Positions 25,887 through 34,364 of a DNA stretch of 64,000 nt are shown here, in pieces. How positions within the stretch are numbered: the first letter of the stretch is position 1; every line of letters starts with the position of its first letter. This stretch comes from Microbacterium jejuense. Its GTDB lineage: Bacteria > Actinomycetota > Actinomycetes > Actinomycetales > Microbacteriaceae. A program made the translations under genes and the position numbers. The notes below the pieces were generated by a model. That model was not told the origin of the DNA, ran no database searches, and saw only the letters and a program-made list of their open reading frames with translations. Location of the stretch: NCBI RefSeq assembly GCF_019511665.1, contig NZ_JAEUAW010000002.1, forward strand, positions 124,001-188,000. Direction: 5' to 3'.

Positions 25887-26495
25887 GTGCATGCGCATCG
25901 CAGACTCCCTGTGCCCAATACTCCTGCCGCCCGGGGTGCCCTCGAGCTCGCCACGCAGTACCAATCCGCCGCGATCACGGCTCACGCGCTGCGGTCCTGG
26001 CTCTGGGCCGAGGCCTTCGCGCACGTCGACGGCATCCCCGGCATCGACCACGAGCTGCTGTATGTGTCTGCCGTGCTGCACGACATCGGCACCGTGGCGG
26101 AGTTCGATAATCACAGAATTTCCTACGAGCACGCCGGCGGGCACGTCGGTGTCGCGCTTACGGCGGGAGCGGGCTGGCCCGCGAACCGGCGGGAGCGGGT
26201 ACTCGAGGTGATCGTGCGGCACAACTGGCCGAGTGTCGATCCCGCGTTGGACGCCGAGGGCTACCTGCTCGAGATCGCCACGGGTCTGGACATCTCCGGC
26301 GCGAGGCCGAATGCTCTGCCGGTGGGCTTCCGGCGCGAGGTGCTCGCGACCTACCCACGAGGAACGCTCGCCGCGGAGTTCGGCTCGTGCGTGAGCGACC
26401 AGGCAGCACGCAAGCCCGATACGGCGGCGAAGCGGCTGATCGATGGCGGCCTCATCGACAAGCTCGCGGCCAACCCCCTCGAACTTGTGGGCTGA
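25887..26495 (+). CDS. HD-domain hydrolase, possible 5' frameshift
   Basis: The protein (about 202 residues from GTG 25887) has an HD-domain order: HALRSWLWAEAF, VSAVLHDIG with the HD pair, a later His in EHAGGH, and EVIVRHNW. It resembles the HD family that includes cyanamide-hydratase-like proteins; the substrate is unknown. The start is uncertain. The best ribosome site (GGAGG, 25878-25882) is 8 nt before ATG 25891, but that ATG is in a different frame (MRIADSL...). One added base near 25911 would fuse MRIADSL to VPNTPAARGALELA, which looks like the natural N-terminus. An in-frame GTG at 25911 is a further alternative. Confidence 0.72.
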   Translation: MHAHRRLPVPNTPAARGALELATQYQSAAITAHALRSWLWAEAFAHVDGIPGIDHELLYVSAVLHDIGTVAEFDNHRISYEHAGGHVGVALTAGAGWPANRRERVLEVIVRHNWPSVDPALDAEGYLLEIATGLDISGARPNALPVGFRREVLATYPRGTLAAEFGSCVSDQAARKPDTAAKRLIDGGLIDKLAANPLELVG

Positions 26496-27067
26496 CTCAG
26501 CAGCATCGGTGCGGGCATTGATGGTAAGTGGACAGAAACACCGCGGGCCTGCCCGGCCTGGCCTTTTCGTAAGTTACGTGCAGGCGGATGATCCGGAGCC
26601 GACACCGCCGCAGCACGCTACCGTCCCTCTATCGCGCCGCGCCCGAATAGGGATCCCCATACGGGCGCCCGTGCATGACGCGGAATACATCTCGATCGTC
26701 AAGCTGCAGGCAGACGCCCTCGTAACGGTCTTGCACGATTCGTGCCGGTCAGTCCGTGATCGACGTAGATGTTCGAATCGAGGACTCCCAGTCGCAGCAG
26801 CGCGCCTCGCTGCGAGGTAAGGTCCTGATCCGCCGTGGGGACCCTGGCGTAGCCAATCTGTAATCCGTTCATGCCGCCGAGGGTGCCATCGTCAGCGCAA
26901 CACCGCACCGAGTTGGATCCCTAACCGCGCGATGCGCGCTGAGCGTGTCTTGATGTATTGCCGGAAGGGCCAGGACCTCCGCGGTGGCCCGGGGTCCTCG
27001 GGTAACTGGCTGGGCTAGCGGGATTCGCATCTTCCAGGCCTAGGCTTTCGCCGAGGAGGTCGTGCAC
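26496..27067. other. Intergenic region with a mobile-element scar
   Basis: This 572-base gap holds no intact gene. Its centre contains the resolvase fragment at 26699-26872. The rest has no match I recognise. The last 15 bases carry the AGGAGG ribosome site (27054-27059) of the large downstream gene. Confidence 0.5.
26699..26872 (-). pseudogene. Serine resolvase/invertase N-terminal fragment
   Basis: The frame reads MNGLQIGYARVPTADQDL followed by TSQRGALLRLGV and DHGLTGTNRARP, which is the N-terminus of a Tn3-type serine resolvase (normally IGYARVSTxDQDLxxQ...). The catalytic Ser position has become Pro (ARVPTAD for ARVSTAD). After about 45 residues the similarity is lost, the sequence diverges at the expected GLREAL segment, and it stops at residue 57 where about 180-200 residues are usual. 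It is a dead remnant of a transposon or integrated element. Confidence 0.8.
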
Positions 27068-30000
27068 ATGACGGCAGGCGGGGGTTCGCCGCACTTGGCG
27101 GACGGTACGGACCTTGTTCGATGGGCCGACCAGCGATCGGCGCAATCCGATCTCCCGCGCTTGGTACGTCGGCTGATCCGCCACGAAAACGATCAAGTCC
27201 AGCGGGTTGAGATGCGAGGCGGGGAAGGCGTGGGTCTGCCCGGCTACGACGGGACCGTCGAGGCGACGAGGGGAACGTCGTTTGTGCCCGAGGGTCTGAG
27301 CGTCTGGGAGATGGGTACCAACAAGGACCCCGCGACTAAGGCGAGCAAGGACTACGAAGGACGCACCGCCGACCCGCTCGGCGTCGACAAGTCCAGCACG
27401 ACCTTCGTCTTCGTGACGCCACGGCGCTGGTCCAAGAAGAAGGAGTGGGAGGAAGCGCGTCGCGCTGAAGGTGAATGGAAGGACGTGCGGGTTCTCGACG
27501 CCGACGATCTCGAGCAGGCGCTGGAAGAATCCGCTGCAGTTCGGATATGGCTATCGGAACTTCTCGAGATGCCCGCTGGCGGAGTCGCGACGATTGAGGA
27601 CTGGTGGCGTCGGTTCTCGGGCGGGTTTGATCCACGGCTGACTTCACAAGTGGTGCTCGCCGGGCGGGAAGACAGGGCGGCGGACCTACTCAGACGGCTG
27701 TCGGTCGACGTGGGCCAGACCCTAATCAGAGCCGCAAGTGTTGACGATGGGTTGGCGTTCGCCGCATGCGCGATGATGGCACAAGAGCCCGATGCTGCTG
27801 AGCCGATGCTCTCGCGCTCGCTGTTGGTGCACGACGGAGCGTCCCTCCGACGACTTGACCAGACATCAAGCCTCCTGATTCTTCTGCCGTATGAAGAGCG
27901 GCTACAACACGAGGCGTACCTTATCGAAAATCACCATGTTGTGTTTGTCGTGACTGAGGGCGACGCCGACATCGAACTACCTCCACATGACCACCTAACC
28001 TTGCGTGCGGCCTTGCAAGAAGCAGGGGTTCCTGACGAGAGCCTCGATCGCTTCGTGCGGGCTGGCGCGAGGAGTCTGCTTGCGCTTCAGCGGGTGGCTA
28101 GGCGCTTCGGGCAGCCCGAACCGGAGCAGTGGGCGACCGACATGGCGGCGCCAGCGATCCGGCGGGCGTGGCTCGCGGGTGCTTGGAATCAACTCCGGAG
28201 TGGCGACGTAGAGGTGATTGAGGCGCTCACCGGTGAGAGTCACGCCGACCTGACAGAGCTCTTGGATAGTGCCGCGCGCCAGGCGGATCCCATCTTCACC
28301 CGGGTCGGAGCAACCTGGGCCGTTGCGTCGCCTGAGGACTCCTGGCGCACGGCCCGCCTCAGCGTCCGCGAGGGCGACCTCGAGCGACTGGAGTTCGCCG
28401 TCCAGACGGTTCTCGGTGCTGTGGACCCGCGACTCGAGTTGCCGCCCGAAGACCGTTGGAGTGCCGAGATCTATGGGAAGACACGGGTGCACTCCACAGA
28501 TCTTCGCGGCGGCCTTGCCCGGTCGGTAGCGCTCCTCGGTAGTCGTGGGGACGAGGTGCGCCTCCCCGGCGGTCGCTCGGCGCGCCAGTGGGCCGAGCGG
28601 GTGGTGTGGCAGCTCGTGGTCCGCGCCAATGAGGACTCATCTGCGCAGCTCTGGGAATCGATGGCGGACGTGCTGCCGTCGCTAGCAGAGGCGGCGCCTG
28701 ATGTTTTCCTCCGAGCAGTGGCTGAAGCGACCGCCGGACCGGCACCGTTGGCTCGCAACTTGTTTCAGGACCAGACCGATTCCTGGCACGTCAGCAGCCC
28801 GCACACGGGGCTCCTCTGGGCGCTCGAGTGTGTGGCTTGGTCGAGTCGGCATCTGGGCTTTGCGGCAGAGGTACTCGCTTCGCTAGCCGAGATCGACCCG
28901 GGCGGGAAGCTAAGCAACCGTCCCGCGGCAAGCCTGCACGGGCTATTTAGGCCGTGGCTTCCGCAGACGAGCGCGCCTGCGGAAACTCGTCTATTGGTGC
29001 TCGACGCGCTTCTCCTCCGGCATGAGGCCGTTACTTGGAAGCTACTGCTTCAGTTGCTACCTCGCCCCTCCGAAATGGCGATGGAGACGTACAAGCCTCG
29101 GTTCCGGGACTGGGCCAAGGGGGTGAACGAGGAACTTACCTTCGCTGAGATCTACAGGTTTGTCGAGGCGATCGCCGACCGGGTCGTGTCCGGGGCGGCC
29201 GGGGATCCGACTCGCTGGTCCAAGGTGATCGAGGTTTTCGATCGGTTGCCCGACGACGCCAAACGATCTGCGCTCGAGGCATTGCGAAACCTCCAAGGGG
29301 ATGAACTCGAGTCGTCTGAAGCAGTGCGTTTATGGGACTCGATCGAGGACTTTGTGCGCAAGCATCGCCAATTCCCCGATTCCGACTGGTCCCTTGCAGA
29401 GGACTGGTTGCGACCGCTAGCCGAGGCGGCCGCGCGTCTGGCCCCGTCGAGCGCTGCCGAGCGATACAAGTGGCTTTTCGACGATTGGACGCCTGACATC
29501 GGCATTTCGATCGGGGACGGCTACGACACTTATGAACTGAAACTTCAACGGGTAAGGGAAGAGGCGGTGAGCCGCATCATCGAAGCGGAAGGTTTCGAGC
29601 GACTGGTGGATCTCGCCACAGACGTCGCGATGCCTTCAGCCCTCGGCTTCGCCGCGGCTCGCGTCGACCAGGAGCATGATGCTGTCGCGCTCGATGAGTT
29701 GGACAGCCCGACTGAGGCGCGCGCAACCTTCGCGGATGCCTTCGCGCGCGCGCGATTCGAGCGAGAGATCAGCCAAGTGCTCCCATGGATGAGACAGCTC
29801 GACGGGCGTCCGTTGGCACAAGCGCGGATTCTCCAGACGGTGGAGGACGTGACGCAGGCGTGGGCCGCACTCACTGATCTCGATGATGCGGTCGACGCTG
29901 CATACTGGGCCGAGTTCGTGCCTTATGGGCGAGGCGCTGACTTCGCCCAGACGAGCGAAGTGGCGCGCCAGCTGTTGCTCCACGGTCGCGTTGCCATGGC

Positions 30001-30838
30001 CGTGGACACGCTAAGTCTCTATGTCGAGCAGCTGGAGGCCGACGACGCTGAGCGACTCGTGCTCGACGCCCTGACACAGTATGGACCTGGGGATCCGGAA
30101 TCTGGGCGAGTGTCAGAGCACGACTTGTCGAGGCTCCTCGCCTTCCTGCGCTCCCGGGGCGTCGACGAGAGGGAGGTAGCGCGTCTCGAGTGGAAGTTTC
30201 TTCCGCTACTTCACTTCGAAGGCGGAGCCACATCGCTACAACGACTGCTGGCGGAAGATCCTCGGTGGTTCATCGAAGTCCTTGAGTTGGCTTTCAAGCC
30301 GGCCACTCCGCGCGGTGACGACGAACCTCGACAAGTCGACTCGGCGCTCGCTACGAACGCCTGGCGCTTGTTACACGAATGGCGCGTGGTGCCCGGCACG
30401 GACGCCAACGGCGCTGTGGATGCGGCCGGGCTTCAAACGTGGCTCGATTCAGCGCGACAGCTACTGACCGAGAGCGACCGACTGGAGATCGGAGAGTTGC
30501 AGATCGGTGAGGTGTTCGCGCATGCCCCGACCGATCCTGACGGCACGTTTCCGACGCGCGCTGTAAGGGATGTACTTGAAGTAGCGCCGAGCGATCGGAT
30601 GGAGCGAGGTTTCATGGTCGGCGTGCACAACAAGCGTGGCGTCACCTCAAGAGGCATGACCGAGGGCGGCCAGCAGGAGTTCACCCTCGCCGCCGACTTC
30701 GAAGCCAAAGCCGAACTCATCGAGGCGACACATCCTCGAACCGCCGGTGCGCTCCGCCAGATCGCCGATTCATACCGCGCGGAAGGACAGCGAAACGACG
30801 AGGAAGCTCGCCGTTTCCTCGAGGGACTCGAGTTCTAG
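27068..30838 (+). CDS. Large protein with nuclease-like N-terminus and STAND-like core, candidate anti-phage defence protein
   Basis: This 1256-residue protein is of unnamed family. The N-terminal 150 or so residues (GLPGYDGTVEATRG, then VPEGLSVWEMGTNKDPATKA and STTFVFVTPRRWSKKKEW) look like a restriction-endonuclase-type alpha/beta domain, with Asp61 and Glu81 as candidate acidic residues. The ExK Lys is not obvious. Residues about 190-350 (QVVLAGREDRAADLLRRL, RSLLVHDG, LLILLPYEER) resemble a P-loop NTPase core but have no GxxxxGK[ST] loop. The remaining 850 or so residues are helical repeat-like. AGGAGG lies 8 nt before the ATG at 27068. A/T-ending codons are more frequent than in the sugar genes, consistent with transfer, and a resolvase scar lies 195 bases upstream. 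Defence is inference from architecture and context. Confidence 0.6.
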   Translation: MTAGGGSPHLADGTDLVRWADQRSAQSDLPRLVRRLIRHENDQVQRVEMRGGEGVGLPGYDGTVEATRGTSFVPEGLSVWEMGTNKDPATKASKDYEGRTADPLGVDKSSTTFVFVTPRRWSKKKEWEEARRAEGEWKDVRVLDADDLEQALEESAAVRIWLSELLEMPAGGVATIEDWWRRFSGGFDPRLTSQVVLAGREDRAADLLRRLSVDVGQTLIRAASVDDGLAFAACAMMAQEPDAAEPMLSRSLLVHDGASLRRLDQTSSLLILLPYEERLQHEAYLIENHHVVFVVTEGDADIELPPHDHLTLRAALQEAGVPDESLDRFVRAGARSLLALQRVARRFGQPEPEQWATDMAAPAIRRAWLAGAWNQLRSGDVEVIEALTGESHADLTELLDSAARQADPIFTRVGATWAVASPEDSWRTARLSVREGDLERLEFAVQTVLGAVDPRLELPPEDRWSAEIYGKTRVHSTDLRGGLARSVALLGSRGDEVRLPGGRSARQWAERVVWQLVVRANEDSSAQLWESMADVLPSLAEAAPDVFLRAVAEATAGPAPLARNLFQDQTDSWHVSSPHTGLLWALECVAWSSRHLGFAAEVLASLAEIDPGGKLSNRPAASLHGLFRPWLPQTSAPAETRLLVLDALLLRHEAVTWKLLLQLLPRPSEMAMETYKPRFRDWAKGVNEELTFAEIYRFVEAIADRVVSGAAGDPTRWSKVIEVFDRLPDDAKRSALEALRNLQGDELESSEAVRLWDSIEDFVRKHRQFPDSDWSLAEDWLRPLAEAAARLAPSSAAERYKWLFDDWTPDIGISIGDGYDTYELKLQRVREEAVSRIIEAEGFERLVDLATDVAMPSALGFAAARVDQEHDAVALDELDSPTEARATFADAFARARFEREISQVLPWMRQLDGRPLAQARILQTVEDVTQAWAALTDLDDAVDAAYWAEFVPYGRGADFAQTSEVARQLLLHGRVAMAVDTLSLYVEQLEADDAERLVLDALTQYGPGDPESGRVSEHDLSRLLAFLRSRGVDEREVARLEWKFLPLLHFEGGATSLQRLLAEDPRWFIEVLELAFKPATPRGDDEPRQVDSALATNAWRLLHEWRVVPGTDANGAVDAAGLQTWLDSARQLLTESDRLEIGELQIGEVFAHAPTDPDGTFPTRAVRDVLEVAPSDRMERGFMVGVHNKRGVTSRGMTEGGQQEFTLAADFEAKAELIEATHPRTAGALRQIADSYRAEGQRNDEEARRFLEGLEF

Positions 30839-31156
30839 CCCAGGAGCATGCTCCCCACGAGTCGGGGACTCGAACGGGCGAGTTCGGACACGCGCCCGTG
30901 CCGTGTCGAAACCCCGGGTGCGCCGCATGCTCCCCGATCCGGATGAGCTCGACGCGCGCAGATTCGTCGGCAACTCAAGCGAGCTGCGCCACGACTCGCT
31001 GCACTGCTCCGCGGCCAGCACCCGGAGGCGGCTCGTTGTAGGACGCACGCAGCCGGGTCCCTCGGCGCGCACCAATGGGCGTCTTCTCGGCTTCTCACCC
31101 CGATGCGCGGCAAGTGCCCGTATACCCAGCCCGCTGAAATTGCACGTTCGGGTCCC
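30839..31156. other. Intergenic region with palindromes after the large candidate defence gene
   Basis: About 318 bases without a recognised gene. Directly after the stop are a 12-bp perfect palindrome GGAGCATGCTCC (30843-30854) and a hairpin CGAGTC-GGG-GACTCG (30858-30872). GCATGCTCCCC recurs at about 30928. These may form the terminator of the upstream gene; no U-run follows. Nothing else is visible. Confidence 0.4.
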
Positions 31157-33637
31157 CTAACCGCACGCCCCTGCGAATTCCCATGACCCCGCGTCAGACC
31201 CCCACGGTCGCCGGCACCAGATCGTTCGCCGACCGCACCACCAACGGTCCCGTGAACACCTCCGGATCGAGCCCCGCCGGCGCGCCGTCACCCGGAACAC
31301 CGCCTCCTCCCCAGGCAGCAACGTCACCATCCCCCGGTCGACCCGTGCAGCGGCATCCGCTCGATCCGCGAGCAGCGTCACGTCCTTTGCGAGCGATGTC
31401 GCCCGCACCCGCACCTCGTAGCCACCCTCGACCGCCGAAGCCGAAGCGACCACCGGTGAGGGCGACAGCCGCAGCATCGGGTCCTCGTCGAAGTACCAGA
31501 ACGCCCGCTCGCCGGTCGACAGCTCGGCGACCACGAACTCCCCCGTCGGGTCGTCCGACGACACCTCCAGGGCCACCGACACCGCCGAGCGTGCGGGCAC
31601 TGAGGCCGAGGCATCCATCGATGTCCGCTCGTCACCCGCGAACGTGAGCACCCGCACCGACGCCGAGGCGTCCCACGGCGAGTCGGAGTCGTTGTGCAGC
31701 ACCAGTGCCAGGCGGCCGTCGCGGGGCTGGATGGTGGCGAAGCGGTCGGCGTAGACGTCGCGCAGGGCGTACCAGAGCGGCTTGCGGATGCCGTGACCGT
31801 CGACGGCGGCCCACGAGATCACGGGCCAGCAGTCGTTGAGCTGCCATACGATCGCGCCCTGGTTGAGGGGGTGGAGCGAACGGAAGTGCTCGATGCCGAA
31901 GCGCACCGCGCGGGCCTGGTTGAGCTGCGTGGCCCAGTGCCAGTCGTCGATCGACTGCGGCTCGGCGACGTGCGCGCCGAGGCCGCGCTCCAGCTTGCCG
32001 TTGCCGTCGTTCGCCTTCTGGTGCACGAGCATGAGCGGGCCATACGGGTCGGCGGGCTCGTCGTGCACGACCGAGAACAGCGTCGACCACGCCGGCGGAC
32101 CCTGGAAGCCGAACTCCGACACGAACCGGGGCCGGTAGGTGCGATACACGTCATAGTCGACCTGGTTCCAGACGTCCCAGATGTGCACGGTGCCGTGCTT
32201 CGGGTCGTTCGGGTGCACGAAGCGGCTGAAGCCGTACGGGCTTCCGGCCGAGTACGGCGTCGTGGGCGCGAGCTCGCCGATGACGCGCGGGAACAGGTCG
32301 AGGTAGTAGCCCTCGCCCCACGTCGCGCCCTTCAGCCGCGGGCGCCAGCCCCAGTCGACCCAGCCCCAGATGTTCTCGTTGCCGCCGTTCCACACCACCA
32401 GGCTCGGGTGCGAAGACAGGCGCGTGACGTTGTCGCGGGCCTCGGCCTCGAACTCGTCCCACAGCTCGGCGTCCTCGCTGTAGGCGGCGCACGCCAGCAG
32501 GAAGTCCTGCCACACCAGCACGCCGCGCTCGTCGGCGAGCTCGTAGAAGTCCTCGGACTCGTAGATGCCGCCGCCCCACACCCGCAGCAGGTTCATGCCC
32601 GACTCCTCGGCGTCGGTGAACCGCTCGGCCAGCCGCTCGCGCGTGATGCGCGAGAAGAAGGTGTCTTCGGGAATCCAGTTCGCCCCGCGGATATAGATGG
32701 GCTTGCCGTTGACGATCACCGTGAACGGGCTGCCGTCGGCATCGGCCTCGACGTCGATCTCAGCGGTGCGGAAGCCGATGCGGCGGCTCCACTCCGCCGC
32801 ACCCGCCTGCACTGTCAGCTCGTACAGCGGCTGCGCGCCATGCCCCCGCGGCCACCACAGTTCGGCGCCGGTCGCGGTGATCGGCAGCACGACAGATGAC
32901 GTGCCGATGGATGCCGCAACCGCCGCGCGTTCGCCGGCCACCTGTGCGACCACCTCGGCGTCGGGAGCGCCGTCGCTCCACTCCAGGTCGATGTGCACGT
33001 CGACGCGGCGGGCGTCGCCGTCGACACCGACCACCGGGCGGACCGACGCGAGGCGCACGCCGCTCCAGCTCTCGATGCCGATGCGGCGCCAGATGCCGCT
33101 CGTCACGAGCGCGGGACCCCAGTCCCAGCCGAAGTTGCAGGCCGTCTTGCGAATCGTGTTGTACGGGAAGACGTAGCCGTGCGGACGCTCCCCGAGCACG
33201 GCCTCGCGCTCCTCGGCGAAGGCGATGGGCGAGCGGAACGTCACCTCGAGCCGGTTGCCCTCGGGGCGGAGCAGGGCCTCGATGGGCCACCGGTAGGTGC
33301 GGTGCTGATTGCGGGTCGTCGCCACCTCGACGCCGTTGAGGACGATGCGCGCCACGGTGTCGAGCCCTTCGGCGACGAGGTCGTGGCGGGCCGCCGGCTC
33401 TTCCGGGGCATCGAAGGTCAGCTCGTACGTCCAGTCGCACCGCCCGATCCACGACAGCAGCGACTCGTTGTCGTCGACGTACGGGTCCGGGATCAGACCG
33501 GCCGCGAGCAGGTCGGTGTGAACCACTCCGGGGACGGTCGCGGGAACCGTCCGGGCGGCGATCTCCTCGAACTCCGAAGGAATGTCGCCGCCGTCGTGGC
33601 GCAGTGTCCAGCCGTTATGCAGCTCGCGGAAAGTCAT
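31157..33637 (-). CDS. Beta-mannosidase-like glycoside hydrolase family 2 protein with a C-terminal frameshift
   Basis: The protein begins MTFRELHNGWTLRHDGG and follows the GH2 beta-mannosidase plan: a sugar-binding domain (ATVPGVVHTDLLAAGLIPDPYVDDNE, NFGWDWGPALVTSGIWR) and a TIM barrel (YIRGANWIPEDTFFSRIT, LLRVWGGGIYESEDFYELADE). The acid/base is Glu421 in WNGGNEN and the nucleophile Glu508 in FVSEFGFQ. A C-terminal beta domain follows. It has no signal peptide, so it cleaves imported beta-mannosides or similar. Near 31280-31288 the frame is lost: as written the end is Arg/Trp-rich to 31157, but one added base restores APAGLDPEVFTGPLVVRSAN and a stop at 31194. The ATG at 33637 follows operator site D1. 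Confidence 0.87.
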   Translation of the reverse strand: MTFRELHNGWTLRHDGGDIPSEFEEIAARTVPATVPGVVHTDLLAAGLIPDPYVDDNESLLSWIGRCDWTYELTFDAPEEPAARHDLVAEGLDTVARIVLNGVEVATTRNQHRTYRWPIEALLRPEGNRLEVTFRSPIAFAEEREAVLGERPHGYVFPYNTIRKTACNFGWDWGPALVTSGIWRRIGIESWSGVRLASVRPVVGVDGDARRVDVHIDLEWSDGAPDAEVVAQVAGERAAVAASIGTSSVVLPITATGAELWWPRGHGAQPLYELTVQAGAAEWSRRIGFRTAEIDVEADADGSPFTVIVNGKPIYIRGANWIPEDTFFSRITRERLAERFTDAEESGMNLLRVWGGGIYESEDFYELADERGVLVWQDFLLACAAYSEDAELWDEFEAEARDNVTRLSSHPSLVVWNGGNENIWGWVDWGWRPRLKGATWGEGYYLDLFPRVIGELAPTTPYSAGSPYGFSRFVHPNDPKHGTVHIWDVWNQVDYDVYRTYRPRFVSEFGFQGPPAWSTLFSVVHDEPADPYGPLMLVHQKANDGNGKLERGLGAHVAEPQSIDDWHWATQLNQARAVRFGIEHFRSLHPLNQGAIVWQLNDCWPVISWAAVDGHGIRKPLWYALRDVYADRFATIQPRDGRLALVLHNDSDSPWDASASVRVLTFAGDERTSMDASASVPARSAVSVALEVSSDDPTGEFVVAELSTGERAFWYFDEDPMLRLSPSPVVASASAVEGGYEVRVRATSLAKDVTLLADRADAAARVDRGMVTLLPGEEAVFRVTARRRGSIRRCSRDRWWCGRRTIWCRRPWGSDAGSWEFAGACG

Positions 33638-33647
33638 AACCCTAGAA

Positions 33648-33660
33648 GTAGCACAACTAC
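33648..33660. promoter_or_regulatory. RpiR-type operator (site D1)
   Basis: The inverted repeat GTAG-CACAA-CTAC begins 11 nt before the GH2 start codon on the minus strand. It shares the core of the operators at 9328, 12880 and 17605. Confidence 0.65.
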
Positions 33661-33720
33661 CTGTTTGGCGCGGTTTCTCGGGTACCGCCGCAGAGATTCC
33701 TGAAGTTTGGCGCCAATGTT

Positions 33721-33733
33721 GTAGTCTTACTAC
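33721..33733. promoter_or_regulatory. RpiR-type operator (site D2)
   Basis: The inverted repeat GTAG-TCTTA-CTAC lies 25 nt before the cupin isomerase start. Its centre is 73 bp from that of the site at 33648-33660, so the divergent promoters are bracketed by two operators about seven helical turns apart. Confidence 0.65.
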
Positions 33734-33758
33734 CCTGTCCACCGACGAAGGGATGCCC

Positions 33759-34364
33759 ATGCGCGCCGCTGCACCAGTCGCGGAACCCGCTCTGCTCCAG
33801 GTCGACGCGGTCAAGGGCCTCTTCGCGGGACGCTCCGAGCGCTATGAGAAGCACCTGGCCGACCTCGACGGGCTCTACCGCGACGCCGAGGCGTTCGAGA
33901 CCGCCCTGCAGGCCGATTCGGGCGAGCCCGTCTACTGGGTGGAGAGCAGCACGCCCGAACAAGGCCGCGGCGCTCTGACCATCGGGCTCAGCGTGCTGCA
34001 GCCGGGGCGCATCGGCGACGAGTTCGCGATGACGCGCGGCCACCTGCATGCCCAGGCCGAGTTCGCAGAGCTCTACTACGGCATCGCCGGCAGCGGCGTC
34101 ATGCTGCTCGAGAGCGTGGCCGGAGAGTCCCGCGCGGTGCCCATCACACCCGGCGTCGCCGTGCACGTGCCCGGGGGCTGGGTGCACCGCAGCGTCAATG
34201 TCGGCGCCGACAAGCTCGTGACGCTCTTCGCGTACGCGACCGAGGCGGGCCAGGACTACGGCATCATCGAGCGGGCAGGGGGGATGCAGCAGCTCGTCGT
34301 CACCGACGGCGACGGCGGCTGGACCACCCGGCCGAACCCCGACCACGGAGGCTACGTTGCCTGA
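33759..34364 (+). CDS. Cupin-type glucose-6-phosphate isomerase-family protein
   Basis: The 201-residue protein matches the archaeal-type (cupin) phosphoglucose isomerase family: GRIGDEFAMTRGHLHAQAEFAELYYGIAGSGVMLL supplies the metal-binding His-x-His and Glu, and VHVPGGWVHRSVN the later His. The family interconverts aldose and ketose phosphates with a bound metal. In this operon it may act on another sugar or sugar phosphate. The ATG at 33759 has AAGGG 6 nt upstream; the ATG at 33753 is too close to it. The gene opens a seven-gene operon and overlaps the next by 8 nt. Confidence 0.85.
   Translation: MRAAAPVAEPALLQVDAVKGLFAGRSERYEKHLADLDGLYRDAEAFETALQADSGEPVYWVESSTPEQGRGALTIGLSVLQPGRIGDEFAMTRGHLHAQAEFAELYYGIAGSGVMLLESVAGESRAVPITPGVAVHVPGGWVHRSVNVGADKLVTLFAYATEAGQDYGIIERAGGMQQLVVTDGDGGWTTRPNPDHGGYVA

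Noticed and set aside
30843..30880. tRNA gene 3' end after the large candidate defence gene
   Set aside because: GTTCGAGTCCCC resembles a T-loop, but the T-stem does not pair and no acceptor or anticodon arm can be drawn; it is better read as hairpins.
33582..33758. Longer N-terminus for the cupin isomerase
   Set aside because: The extension would translate the operator region and lies antisense to the GH2 start; ATG 33759 has a proper ribosome site.
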